DNA from: Sphaerosporella brunnea
Taxonomy: Eukaryota; Ascomycota; Pezizomycetes; Pezizales; Pyronemataceae
Assembly (NCBI GenBank): GCA_008704415.1
Contig: VXIS01000036.1
Location: 1 to 64,000, forward strand
Length of the DNA stretch: 64,000 nt
Direction: 5' to 3'
The position numbers and the translations under genes are program-made. Numbering within the stretch: the first letter of the stretch is position 1; every line of letters begins with the position of its first letter. The notes under the pieces are model-generated. The model was not told the origin of the DNA. It worked only from the letters and a program-made list of their open reading frames with translations, and made no database searches. Of this stretch, positions 1-10,296 are shown in pieces.

Positions 1-2145
1 ACCCAGGCCAGCATCCGGATACTTAAAAACCGTCGAGTACTTTTTTTTTTTTTTGGAATGAGTTGTCTCGCTGCAGCACACCAGACCCCATCCCTTCTTC
101 CCCTTTCAACTCCAATTGCAAACATGGTCGTCAAGATGGCAAAAGCCACTGCTCCGAGGCCTCCAACACAATCAGAGCAACGTTAGAGAACATAATCATG
201 CAACCAGTACTGAAAAGCGTTATTAAAGTCTATATCCGATATTGGCGAGAAGTACTGACTCATTACGATTTGTGTTGACAAGTGTTTACTTAAGATTGAT
301 AGTTCAATGTTACTACAACAGGGACCGCATTTGGATTGAGGGAAGGAGGATCCTTTTCCCCAACAAAAGACATTTAAAGCCTATATGGACTTCTTGGATC
401 GGAACCTCAGGACTGGAAGCTTACAGGAGACTGTTTCTCTGAACTCTTGCCAGGCTCACTGGAGAGGATTCAGAGCAGCTTGGGCACGCCATGCGCAAAC
501 CAAGATTCCAAATGACACCAAGCTTCAGGTGCTCCGTGTATGCTTCACACCTGTCAACTACTTCCTTCCATTTCATGAAAACAACTGACAATAGATGGCA
601 GTACTTGCAAGATAAGTCCAAAAAAAACGAAGTCTCTACCGAAGCCCGACGAAAAGATCTGTTCATGAGCAACGACATGCATGACATCCTTCACTTCATG
701 TGGACCTTAGACGACCACAAATACAAGAACGAGCGAACCCGCATTCAACTTTCGCTACTCATATGTATGCTTGCTGGGAGCACAGCAAGGCCTGGCACTC
801 TTGTAGAGTCTATCTATCACCCAGGGTCCGGACAAGCTTTATGCTATGGAGATCTGGAGCTCCGTCTGGTTTATGATTCCGAAGTCGGTGAACGACGATT
901 TTGGGTGAAATTAACAATGAATTGGATGAAGAATCAAAGAGATCTCAGAGGAAAATTGTAGGAATGCCACTGTACTCGGCCGCGCGAGTATTTTTCAGAG
1001 CGCTTTCTAACTCTTTGCAGTACAGGAGTCGTACTTCATGAGTCCGAGAGTGGCATGTGCCCAGTGGCGCTGCTTTTGCAGCGCCACTGGGCACATGCCA
1101 CTCTCGGACTCATGAAGTACGACTCCTGTACTGTAAAGAGTTAGAAAGCACTCTGAAAAATACTCGCGCGAGTACAGTGGCATTCCTACAATTTTCCTCT
1201 GAGATCTCTTTGATTCTTCATCCAATTCATTGTTAATTTCACCCAAAATCGTCGTTCACCGACTTCGGGATCATAAACCAGACGGAGCTCCAGATCTCCA
1301 TAGCATAAAGCTTGTCCGGACCCTGGGTGATAGATAGACTCTACAAGAGTGCCAGGCCTTGCTGTGCTCCAGCAAGCATACATATGAGTAGCGAAAGTTG
1401 AATGCGGGTTCGCTCGTTCTCGTATTTGTGGTCGTCTAAGGTCCACATGAAGTGAAGGATGTCATGCATGTCGTTGCTCATGAACAGATCTTTTCGTCGG
1501 GCTCCGGTAGAGAGTTCGCCTTTTTTGGACTTATCTTGCAAGTACTGCCATCTATTGTCAGTTGTTTTATGAAATGGAAGGAAGTAGTTAACAGGTGTGA
1601 AGCATACACGGAGCACCTGAAGCTTGGTGTCATCTGAATCTTGGTTTGCACATGGCGTGCCCAAGCTGCTCTGAATCCTCTCCAGTGAGCCTCGGAAGTG
1701 TTTCAGAGAAACAGTCTCCTGTAGCTTCCCGTCCTGAGGTTCCGATCCAGAAGTCCATATAGGCTTTAAATTGGTCTTTTGTGGGAACAGGATCTCCTTC
1801 CCTCAATCCAAAATGCCGGTCCCTGTTGTAGTACACATTGCAACTATCAATCTTAGTAACCACTTGTCAACACAAATCGTATTGGAGTCATACTCTCGCC
1901 AAATATCGATATAGACTTTATAACGCTTTTCAGTACCTGGTTGCACTGATTTATGGTTCTCTAACGTTGCTCTGATTGTCGTTGGAAGGCCTCGAGCAGT
2001 GGCTCTTTGCAATCTTGACGACATGTTTGTAATTGGAGTTGAAAGGTGAAAGAAGGGATGGGGTCTGGTGTGCCTGCAGCGCGACAACTCATTCAAAAAA
2101 AAACGACGGTTTTTAAGTATCCGGATGCTGGCCTGGGTTTCTTGG
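1..2145. repeat. 2.1-kb near-perfect palindrome (head-to-head inverted repeat)
   Basis: The first ~1,073 bases are repeated in reverse complement from 1078 to about 2145, separated only by a TTTT loop at 1074-1077. The innermost ~45 bp on each side is identical. Further out the arms differ by occasional substitutions and small indels, for example an extra base near 420 and an extra GCC near 982. I estimate identity above 95 percent. The left arm is cut by the window edge, so the palindrome may extend further. Each arm carries the same truncated recombinase gene, so this is an inverted duplication of one mobile-element fragment. Confidence 0.93.
100..960 (+). pseudogene. DUF3435 (FluG-type) tyrosine recombinase fragment, left palindrome arm
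   Basis: Three overlapping plus-strand frames (63-278, 242-442, 491-961) together read as the N-terminal and central part of a DUF3435 protein, the tyrosine-recombinase family that includes Starship captains and is often labelled FluG domain. The frame at 491-961 shows the family layout: a core around 'DILHFMWTLDD', then 'ERTRIQLSLLI', then 'ARPGTLVES', whose Arg corresponds to the first catalytic Arg, then a beta-rich stretch ending 'FWVKLTMNWMKNQ'. Reading stops at 961, just before the palindrome centre. The downstream catalytic His-x-x-Arg and Tyr are therefore missing. Frameshifts (including the extra base near 420) and the truncation make it non-functional. Confidence 0.75.
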
Positions 2146-2510
2146 GCAGTTAAAAAATCGTCTAGTAGTTTTTTCACCTCTGACGAAGGCTGAACCGTGA
2201 GGTACATGCCTAAATACAGTTCAAGAATAATTGAATTATGCTTACACAAATAGACCTTTTCGGAGGGGAGGAAGGGAAGGGGAGTTGCATCTAAATCCCC
2301 CAGTTGGGAAACACGATGTTGCAACTTACTTCCACAATTAGTAGCACATGCAACATCGTCGTACAACACACTTGACGTCCACTTCTGAACCCACAATTTG
2401 GCGTCCACTTCCGGGTGCCCTAAGATGGCCCTCTCGAAGCTCGACCATATTTTGGGGTTTTTTTTTGTACAGCTATTGGCATCAGTTCGGACCGGACTGT
2501 ATACAATCAA
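1187..2510 (-). pseudogene. DUF3435 tyrosine recombinase fragment, right palindrome arm
   Basis: This is the mirror copy of the left-arm fragment, on the minus strand. It runs through four minus-strand frames (1803-2510, 1630-1863, 1341-1664, 1186-1446). It retains more of the 5' part: an N-terminal region with 'TTIRATLENHKSVQP' and 'YKVYIDIWREY', which resembles the N-terminal helical region of DUF3435 recombinases. The centre is the same as in the left arm ('MSNDMHDILHFMWTLDD', 'ERTRIQLSLLICMLAG'). It again ends at 'NWMKNQRDLRGKL', short of the C-terminal catalytic box. Several frame changes are needed, so this is a pseudogene. Family assignment is from motif recall. Confidence 0.72.
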
Positions 2511-2790
2511 GTGTAGTATCTGTTCTTTTCAGTTTAATATCTGAAATGGTCCTATATGGATCGTCATTTATTAATCTAATTTTTGTACCTCGGGGCATTG
2601 GCCGCTGTGCTTGCACATGTCGATCCCCACTGTGTCGCCGGTATTGCACTGCCTCCGGTTGACGCGACAACTTTCGTTTCCATTGTCGCTCTGGCCGCTG
2701 TGCGAGGGCACAAGGGATGATGAATTTGTATGGATGTTATTTCCGTGCGCTGAGACCGGAAAAGGACGAGAGTCAACTGACACTAGCTGT
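2150..2790 (-). repeat. Dispersed repeat A, copy 1 (5' region of the DUF3435 element)
   Basis: This segment lies upstream of the right-arm recombinase. It recurs at 59433-59945 in inverted orientation and, shorter, at 56745-56960 plus 57444-57480. Shared blocks include the GTGTTGTACGACGATGTTGC region at ~2350-2375, the stretch containing AGTGTAGTATCTGTTC at 2509-2525, and the block ending near 2665. It appears to be the 5' non-coding part of the mobile element. This copy carries a single TA at the site that is occupied by a MITE in copy 2. Confidence 0.8.
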
Positions 2791-3708
2791 CCAGAAAAAT
2801 ATCCCGAAGCAGTGTTCCTCTACGGATGCGTCGTGTCCTGCCACCAATTACGAGAGATTGGAGATTCAGAATCGCCTGCACCGCTAAGCACCTCCGTTAC
2901 TCAGGTCGCGTCGATTGCGGCGCTGGGTTCACTCTGTCCAACTTCGCGATGAATAAAGTTCCATCAGAAGTCGGCTATCTGCGCTCGTTCTATACCTGTC
3001 TGTTTGCGATGACAACGTGACGGATTGGTGAACGTGGCTCGCGGTCAGTTGCTCGGATACCTGGCTTGCATCCGCGCGAGGCGTGAAGAGCGAGGCCGCC
3101 GCGATATGACCCCACCCCCGTCACCGGAGAAGGCTGAATTGTCCGGAGATACTGCCGCTGCAGCGGTACCAGCTGACGTGGGTCAACATCAACGACACCC
3201 CGTATTTTCGCCCTCTTTGAAGTTATCGCTCCACCTCACTGTTGGCAGAAAACTAGGCAGGGCGTGTAGGATATTGGACATCGGAGTTGGGTGATTTACT
3301 CACTGGCAGTTATCTGATTTTTCCCTTCCTCGAAGCATGTTTGTAGCCGTATTTTTTCCGCTGAAAGCCTGGCCTCTTATCTAGATGAATCTTGGGATTG
3401 GTGGGGTGGGGTGTTAGGCTAGAAATTTGCTTCCAGATCCTACAGGAATAAGGCTTTGTCTACCTACTGAGACCGGCCCTCTTTGACACACAGCAATACA
3501 CCGTTCAAGTCGCCGCTCCCGGATGCTGTCTATGGCCGTTACTCCTTGCAATTTTTGGACTGCGGTTTATTCTACACGTACACAAACCCGGACGTCAGTT
3601 AGTAGAGATCCCATGTTTTTGAGCCAGAAGCCGGGTTGAAGCCGCGCTCGCACTAGAGTATATATATAAGCGCCGCGCCTTGCGAAGATATGTGCGTTAC
3701 CTGATGTA
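2791..3708. other. Intergenic, no gene recognised
   Basis: Only short ORFs without recognisable domains are present (for example 2826-3020 and 3025-3294 on plus). A TATATATAA stretch lies at 3660-3669. I see no protein family, tRNA or long repeat here. Confidence 0.5.
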
Positions 3709-3710
3709 TA

Positions 3711-4086
3711 CCGTATTATCCCGGTAATAACGAAATTTCACAGACCCCGAAGTATACTGACACGTACCGTTCAGCGGGCAGTGAAGCTGGGGGGGAAGTG
3801 TTTCGACGCGAGCTGGAGTGCGAAGACGCGACGTGAAGAGTCAAAAAGACGTCAATGCGACGAAGACGCTGGAGACAAGGTGGAGACGGGCAAGAGCGAG
3901 CGCTCAGGCTGTCGCCGCGGTCTCCATCTCCCCGCTCTGTTTAAGGTTTTACTGACCACCACCTGTCGAGCACTGTCCAAGCACGTCGCTTCCGACCGCC
4001 TCTCACACAGCTTCACTGCCTGCTGAACGGTACGTGTCAGTATACTTCGGGGTCTGTGAAATTTCGTTATTACCGGGATAATACGG
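3711..4086. mobile_element. MITE with 79-bp terminal inverted repeats, TA target duplication
   Basis: Bases 3711-3789 are the reverse complement of 4008-4086 with a single mismatch. The ends start CCGTATTATCCCGGTAATAA. The element is bounded by TA dinucleotides at 3709-3710 and 4087-4088, as expected for Tc1/mariner-type integration. The 218-bp interior encodes nothing recognisable (the ORF 3781-4026 is unsupported). The near-identity of the long TIRs suggests relatively recent activity. Confidence 0.88.
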
Positions 4087-4605
4087 TACTTATAAGAAGG
4101 TTGCTGGGAAATCAGGATCTTGTGATGGACTCCGCGCTTAGCATACCACTGCTATAAGGCGGCGACGCAACTTATTGGTGGCTGAGCGCGAAGTAGGTTA
4201 CTCTATCTTCGCGCTTAAATAACAGCACAACATCATGGTGCGAAAACTAAACCTGGCCCGTTAATGGGTGCATTCCCGTAAGCCTAAAACCAAGAACCGA
4301 AATATTTTACCTGATGTTGGTTCAACTAGCCGACCGTAAATCCTTCTTGAGCGAAATAGAGGATGTCAGTCACGTCGCTCATGACGTACCCCGTGATATC
4401 GCGACCCCGTCACCTCGCGACCCCGACACCACCTCGCGTTACCTCAACAAGACATCAACAATGGCGCAAATTCAAACTCACAAGCGGGTAGAAAGGAGGA
4501 AAATAGAAAGCAAAAAGGTGTCGAGGTCTCCATCATTCGCGATACAGCTCTAACAATTACTAATACTTTATTCAAACCATCTACTGCCGCCTTTGCAGCT
4601 TCAGA

Positions 4606-4812
4606 ATGTCGTCTCAGAACCTCTCCCAAACCCCCGCTGCCTCCCAGCACCAGACCCCCGCTGCCTCCACCCAGAGAGGAAGGGTTGCTGGCTCTAAAAA
4701 CTACACAGAAGAGGAGATTTGCACACTTTTGGAAACCATCAGAGCCTATTGTCCCATCGGGGCCGAGCAGACGAGGTTGTTAACAAAGTGTGAGCAAGTC
4801 CAGCCCGAATAG
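4606..4812 (+). pseudogene. Myb/SANT-like ORF of the Harbinger element, truncated
   Basis: The frame starts at an ATG and reads 68 codons. After a Gln/Pro/Ala-rich leader it contains 'GRVAGSKNYTEEEICTLLE', then 'CPIGAEQ', which matches the start of the Myb-like DNA-binding protein that accompanies PIF/Harbinger transposases ('KGSKNYT..E...LL......LPIGA..W'). The reading then runs into the opposite-strand transposase remnant and stops at 4812, where the conserved Trp and the rest of the domain should follow. The deletion junction must therefore lie near 4770-4790. Confidence 0.65.
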
Positions 4813-5119
4813 TAAGCATTTTGAACGTAGTGAGCCCCTGCGGCCTCTACCGGAACTTGCATACCGTCCACAAAACCAAACGCCCCCACGTAGATGAGGA
4901 TGCCGAGCTGCGATGGTGTCGCTGTTTCGGGCTTTCGGTGCATCGTCGGGCCAGATAAATTTGTGCCTGAGGCAACTCGCGCAAAGTCTCGCAAAGAATA
5001 AAAAGTCCAAATCCGATGTATCGTGAGAGTGGAGGGCGTGGGCTCGGTGTAGAAAGAGGCCGTGCTACGCGTGAAGCTTCAGCCGCCGCAATTGCGCAAG
5101 GTGAGGTTGAAACAACCAA
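4746..5119 (-). pseudogene. Harbinger (DDE_Tnp_4) transposase remnant
   Basis: The minus frame 4746-4994 contains 'FGFVDGMQVPVEAAG' followed by 'AYYSGWTCSHFVNN'. These match the 'G.vDGt..p...p' block, with the first catalytic Asp, and the 'YYsGw...h.vn' block of PIF/Harbinger transposases. Upstream coding continues in other frames up to about 5119 ('ETLRELPQAQIY'), so at least one frameshift is present. The second and third catalytic residues are lost in the internal deletion. Confidence 0.65.
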
Positions 5120-5291
5120 TCAACGTTGCGGCTCTATTTTTTGGTTATGGCTTTTGGTTACGTGGAGGGGGGGGTCCCTCCTCAAAATCACGGATTTCGT
5201 CTTCTTATCGGGGGGTCATCCAAATCTAAATTTTGTCTAGGAATCCTGTTTTTTTCCTATGACATGGTTTTAGGCTTACGGGAATGCACCC

Positions 5292-6095
5292 AATGGCACT
5301 CTCTTTCAAACGGTCTTCTAGGGCGGGATTGGGTTTTTCTCCCAAAGTAGGTAATCGGCAACAGATTTAGACACCGGCTAGCTGGCGACTTATACAATCG
5401 ATTTGGTGATACATAGAGCGTTAACTCTTTCGACTCCTCCGTGTACGGTGTACGGTGTACCTACCTACCGAGAATGCGGCAATGGTTACAAATGGACGGG
5501 CGGCCAACAGCTGCAGCGGAAGCCGGAAATGGAGCTGGCTATCTACAGCAAGATGGGAGTGTGCGGGCGACGCAGCTAAGGGGGTATATATACCGCCTAC
5601 AAGTCTCAAGCTATGGTTTTTGACAGCCAAAGCACGACTACTCTAGAGCCGCCGCCGCCGCCACAACGCAAGCCATCGGTTCTTCTCCGGAATTTCGAGT
5701 TCTGAAGTTGATTGAAGCCGTCCGGAGAAAAAAAAAAAAAAGTTTCGTGTTGCACCATTAGCTGAGAAAGCATAAATTCCATGTGTTCTGCCAGATTATT
5801 TTCAGCCAGCGAGCACTGTACATGTTTTGAGCCATGGGTGGTTGTATGATGGTAGTGAACAGGCCGAGAGAAAAGAAAGCATTCAAGAGCAGCCAACAGA
5901 AATTTCGGAAAGAAAGAAAGCAGTCAGCAGTCAGGAAAAAATCCAATCTGCAGCAGCTCAGGACCTTGAGCCAGATCTTCCGGGCTCAGAGGGAACAATA
6001 GAGCAAAACAAGATAAATCACCGCCGTATTCGTGGATGTCTGGGTCGTCGCGGGTCGAAGACAAATCAGCCATCGCCACTGTGGTCCATCCTCCA
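5292..6095. other. Intergenic, nothing recognised
   Basis: Short frames only. A 13-base A run lies near 5730. I see no recognised domain, repeat copy or RNA. Confidence 0.45.
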
Positions 6096-6590
6096 ACCCG
6101 CTTGACCATTCTTTGTAGGCTATTTCGTCGGAGGGGTCTGGTTCCGGGACTATATCCATCCAGTAAGGAGGCCCAGTGAGCTTCTCAGTATAGCTTTTGA
6201 GGCCAGGGACTTTTCCTGCTACTTCTAGCCACCAATCACCCTCACGGTTGAATCCTTCTCTGGTCGCAGGCGCCTAGCAGATATCCCCAGCGTCCTTTGC
6301 GAGGACTAGCTTGGCACCTGAATATGATCATACCTTCATGAATAAGTTAATAAGAGCAAAAGGACTTTTCTACTCTGTTGCTCTGTGCCGGAAGGTGGAA
6401 ATTGTCCTCATTATACCGCCCCCCGCGCCATGAGCCGCAGGTAATCCACCGAAACCGTCGATGTCACTCTTGATTAGACATATGCGGAACGGCGTGGCGA
6501 TATCGGGGAAATCGTCAGCATCCAAAGGGCGCGATCGGAAAGCCATGGTATAGCCAGATGAGCGGTGCCTGGCGCAGATGGTGGACAAGG
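6096..6590 (-). pseudogene. Possible decayed coding exons, family unknown
   Basis: On minus, one frame from about 6312 to 6096 reads 'AKLVLAKDAGDIC', an in-frame stop, then about 60 residues of well-composed protein ('GFNREGDWWLEVAGK', 'SYTEKLTGPPYWMDI'). Upstream, 6370-6588 is open ('PDIATPFRICLIKSDIDGF'). A plausible intron end (TATTCAG) lies at ~6320. The composition looks like former exons, but the stop and poor splice joining suggest decay. I do not recognise the family. Confidence 0.25.
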
Positions 6591-7049
6591 AATTGCCTTG
6601 CCCGACAGGCGTGATCTAATCCGTGCGTGTAACACATATAGGTCGGTCACACACACCTTCGACAACCACATGCGACCACCTTTTTAAGTTCTGCAAGAGG
6701 TGGAAATGCGAACAAATGGTTCTCTGGAAGGCTGTCAAAGACGCCACAATAGCAGGGAATCAAAAACGGTAGCCGGCGTCTTCGACAGCCGCTCTGCTGG
6801 TCGACGACAGGTGTAAGGAAGCGGCATTGAGCTTTCTGAGCACCACCAAGGTTGGGGCTTGGCCCGATAAGGGCGTCATGTAATGATGGTTTCTGTATTC
6901 ATTTTCCTTAGTTCTTCATTTTCTACATTACTTTCCTCTCTGTTTTTTCTCCTGGGGTCACGAATCTCCTAGGCACCTGGTGCGATTTCCTCGATTACTT
7001 TTACATAGAAGGGCCGCAGGCCCCAGTAGCATAGTCTCTTCCTGTTACT
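6591..7049. other. Intergenic, nothing recognised
   Basis: AT-rich stretch around 6890-6960 and no convincing ORF. It ends at the dispersed repeat B copy. Confidence 0.45.
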
Positions 7050-7098
7050 TATGTCATGGCCGCAAGCGGCCGAATACAGTATGATTAAAACAAAACAA
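7050..7098 (+). repeat. Dispersed repeat B, copy 1 (3' end with A-rich tail)
   Basis: The core ATGTCATGGCCGCAAGCGGC followed by CGAATACAGTATGATTAAA recurs almost identically at 7805-7849 and 50741-50790, and a reduced form lies at 38132-38170. It contains the palindrome GGCCGC-AA-GCGGCC. Each copy ends in a different short A-rich tail (AAAACAAAACAAAT here), which is more like a retroposon 3' end than a DNA transposon. Confidence 0.7.
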
Positions 7099-7752
7099 AT
7101 TTGACAGCCACACTAACCGCCCGGAAATGCCAAGCCTGTGCGTTGGCACACCGAAAACCCCGCACACTTTGGCTTCACGATGTTTTTGTGGTGTGTGTGT
7201 CCGCTCTACCAGGCGAGGTAGAGTGTACGATTTCGATTCTTCAACAACTCATTTGCGCCCGCGATTCGCCTGCTATCACTCAGTATGAACCTCAGCCGAT
7301 GGTCCTCACGGCTCCTCGTCGGAATGAACGTTCAACGCCAGTTAGCAACGCGGTAGCGCTTGCGGTGAGCTCCCCCATCGAGACGGAACGGAACAATACC
7401 GTGCGAAGCGTGCGAGCGATATGATCGACCCAAGTCTGCAACCCGTAACATGGGCTCCCTCTGTGGGTAAGCAGAGGCACCACCACACATTACTGCCGGT
7501 AACTTGGACTCCTCCGGCGCACCGATGTGGTCTTGTTGGTCGTGTGGGATCATGGTTTTAGGCAGCGAAGGCGTTCCATGTCGGACGTTAGAAGCGGGCG
7601 TGCATACGGGCGGAGGAATGCACATGGTAGTGGGTAGGTCGGGGAGGGAGCACGTCAAGTCGACATAGGGATTACTTTCGCTGAAGGGTTGGAGGAGGCC
7701 TTGGGTTTCCGATTCACTCTTTTCACATTCGATTTCCTTGATGTTCTTTCCT
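7099..7752. other. Sequence between two repeat B copies, no gene recognised
   Basis: Open frames exist on both strands (7101-7424 plus, 7332-7763 minus) but they overlap each other and show no domain. They may be the body of the repeat element. Confidence 0.4.
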
Positions 7753-7849
7753 TTGGAGCCCACAGTAGGACTTTGAGCCTAGGGGTAGCATTAGCCTCCG
7801 CTTCTATGTCATGGCCGCAAGCGGCCGAATACAATATGATTAAACAAAC
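7753..7849 (+). repeat. Dispersed repeat B, copy 2
   Basis: From about 7758 (CCCACAGTAGGAC) through GAGCCTAGGGGTAGCA to the GGCCGCAAGCGGCC core and tail at 7849, this is the same sequence as 50261-50303 plus 50735-50790. It is therefore an uninterrupted version of the copy that carries a hAT insertion at 50.3 kb. The tail is TAAACAAACA. Confidence 0.75.
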
Positions 7850-9058
7850 ATAGGTCGGTTTTGTTGGACCCAGGCTGAGAGAACCGGCTGGTACGCATCT
7901 AATTGGTTTGGCGGCTGCTCGGGGAGCACTGGTGCCCCATCGACGGCCACCCAGCGGTGAGTGTTCGCGCAGTTTGTTGGATCGCGCGGTGCGGAGGAAC
8001 AGACGAAGACTATCACCGCATCTTTGGACGCCTAAGTTACGAGCACGGGGCGGCCATATCCCACTTTATACAGCCCGGTCTTTGTGCCCGTCATCGTAAT
8101 ACATATGTTGTCCATTGAAAACACAAGCATTTCCGGTACCCGTTTTGTGGTGATCGAGTGGGAGGCCTCGTCTACCTCATGCTGTGGAAAACCATGACCG
8201 CACGATTGAAATAGTCGGGAACTATATCACTGGTATCAGTGGGGGCTGTTTCCATTTTTGGGCGGAATGGGTGGGGTAGATGGTGACACTTCCTCTTTCT
8301 GGCGTCAATTGAACCCCGAGGCAGTCTCCCGCAGACGCGGCAGACGTGGCAGGCGTGGCGCGTGTAGACCATTGGTTCCAAGATCCCCCACGGTCCCCGC
8401 GAGGTGTGTAGTTGTTTATTGTATACTTTTACTTCATATAAAAATCTACGCGAGTTATCATTTTGTGACAAAACACAGACTATAAGACAGAAGTCTCGAC
8501 ACATCATCCAAAGAAGAAGAATTCTTTATATAGATAAAGCACGCAAAGCGCAAAGAGGAGGAAGAACTACAAAAAGCAGAAGCAGCGCTGTGTCGTGTCT
8601 AGTGGGTGAAATATGTTAGCAAGCACAACGCCTGAACTGGCCCGCTATTTACTGCTAGGTATCCGGTATAACGAGGTATAGCCAGGTCAGGCTATGTAAC
8701 TTCCCAAGTTCTCCATGATATGATCGACATCAGCATCGAAGTTTCGGTCGGCCCGGTTCCTTAGGTCGGCCCCAATCCATCCCATCAGTCCCATCAGTGA
8801 CTTCCCTTCTACCCAGGCCGCACGTTAAAAATGCACGCCATTCTTACATTGCGCACTTACCCCTGAACCAGGCAATCCAGCAGCTGATGCATGGATACCG
8901 GAAGCAACCGATGCCGATACCGATTGCCTGTCCTGGTTTACCCAGCTGAACCAATTTAGGCAGCTTAAAATCCCAGCGCCCAGAATATAAGGCCCATCGC
9001 TCCCAGCCAGCGTTCATTCACCACACCATATCCCATTCCCCTCCCAGGCACGATCAAA
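7850..9058. other. Intergenic region upstream of the LaeA-like gene
   Basis: No coding family recognised. The last few hundred bases precede the methyltransferase start and presumably include its promoter. A short self-complementary motif (CAGGCAATCC ... GATTGCCTG) lies near 8868-8935. Confidence 0.4.
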
Positions 9059-10296
9059 ATGTGCAACAGCGACGGAATCGAGATAGACCCATCAGTGCTG
9101 GACAACGCCGACGACAGCGACTATCTCTCCTCGGGCTACGACACCAGCACTGCGAGCCTGACCTCATCAATCCACGAGTACGTTTTCGAGAATGGCCGTC
9201 GATACCATGCGTACTTCGGAGCGGACAAGAATCTGCTCCCGACGGATGAAGTTGCCCCCCCCCCCCCCCGACCTTTCCTTTCTCCACACACGCTGATACC
9301 GGTTGCACAGATAGAGCAGGACCGGTACGCCGCCCCCCCCCCCGGGGGCCCCATGAGCGAAGCTGATAAGGTAGTTTGGATATGTACCACGAGATCTGCC
9401 TGGGCCTCCTCCACGGCGACCTCTACAAAGCGCCCATTGCCGAACATCCGCAACGGATCCTCGACATCGGCACTGGCACGGGTATCTGGGCGATCGACAT
9501 GGCGGATCGATTCCCGAGCGCCGAAGTGATCGGCACGGACCTGACGCCGATACAGCCTGCGTGGGTGCCGCCGAATTGTCGGTTTGAGGTTGACGACGCG
9601 GAAAAGGCGTGGACTTTCAAGCCCGAGAGTTTCGATTTCGTGCATGCGCGAAATATTGCGCAGGGGATTTCCGATTGGCCCAGCTTGATGCGGCAGGTCT
9701 TTAGGTATGGCTTGTAGGCGTTCTGGCGGAAAGGCGGGCGAGAGTTGATGACGTCTGTGTGTGCGTAATAGGTCCACGAAACCTGGAGGCTATTGTGAAC
9801 TGGTCGAGACGGGGACGACCTGTCATTCGGATGATGGGACTATGACGGAAACAAACGGTGTCAAGGTGTGGATGGAGACGATAGCTGCCGCGCTCGTGGA
9901 GATCGGCCGGCCACCGGCGTCGGCCGAGGCTATGAAGAAGCATCTGCTAGATGCAGGATTTGTGGATGTCGAGGTCAAAACCGTGAGAGAGCCGTGTAAG
10001 TTCAAGCTTGTGCGTGCTCCTTGGCGGAGCTGACGAAAGGGCGAAAAAGTGGGTCCGTGGCCAAAGGATAGGAAACTCAAAAATATCGGCGCGATGGTGC
10101 TCATGAACTGTCAAACAGGTGGACTTCCCGGAGTCGTTGTCGAGGCCTTAACTGAGTCAGTATAGGATTCCATGCGTACGGACTGGCGGCTTTCACGAGA
10201 ATACTTGGCATGACAAAAGAGGAGGCGGACCGCATCTGTGATAACGCCTACAACGCGGTCAGGAATAAGAATTACCACTGTTGGTGTCCGATGTAG
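9059..10296 (+). CDS. LaeA-like S-adenosylmethionine-dependent methyltransferase
   Basis: Class I SAM methyltransferase of the fungal LaeA/UMTA-like family. Founding members act in nuclear velvet complexes that control secondary metabolism and development, but most paralogues are uncharacterised. Splicing at canonical sites restores one frame: exons 9059-9250, 9311-9324, 9375-9704, 9772-9995, 10050-10118 and 10166-10296, giving 319 aa, the usual family length. Landmarks: 'LLPTDE' joined to 'EQDRLDMYHE' across introns 1 and 2, SAM motif I 'LDIGTGTGIW' at residues 98-107, 'GTDLTPIQP', 'FDFVHARNI', 'KPGGYCELVE', 'LGPWPKDRKLKNIGAM', and C-terminal 'FTRILGMTKEE'. The apparent breaks in the open frames are introns. 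Introns 1 and 2 carry C15 and C11 runs just after their donors. The ATG is the first in frame. Target and role are not deducible from the sequence. Confidence 0.9.

Larger units (their letters stand above)
4266..5291. mobile_element. PIF/Harbinger deletion derivative with 27-bp TIRs and AAT target duplication
   Basis: The 27-bp left end at 4266-4292 (GGGTGCATTCCCGTAAGCCT...) is perfectly repeated in reverse complement at 5265-5291. Both ends are followed outward by AAT, giving a 3-bp target duplication typical of PIF/Harbinger. Inside lie remnants of both classic ORFs of this superfamily in convergent orientation: a Myb/SANT-like DNA-binding protein on plus and a DDE_Tnp_4-type transposase on minus. 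Between them most of the transposase is missing. It is a non-autonomous internal-deletion derivative. Confidence 0.85.

Noticed and set aside
15..43. Similarity of GATACTTAAAAACCGTCGAGTA at the window start to the end of the 31.7-kb MITE
   Set aside because: About 21 of 27 bases agree, but the matching part of the other palindrome arm lacks the AGTA, and no partner end is visible. Chance or a very old relic cannot be distinguished.
1..5300. A Starship element carrying this region as cargo
   Set aside because: The DUF3435 pieces are truncated and palindromic, and no captain at a 5' boundary, no matching 3' end and no target site are visible in the window.
9249..9376. Apparent frameshifts in the LaeA-like gene
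   Set aside because: Two canonical introns (9251-9310 and 9325-9374) restore the conserved 'EQDRLD' reading exactly, so the gene is not broken here.
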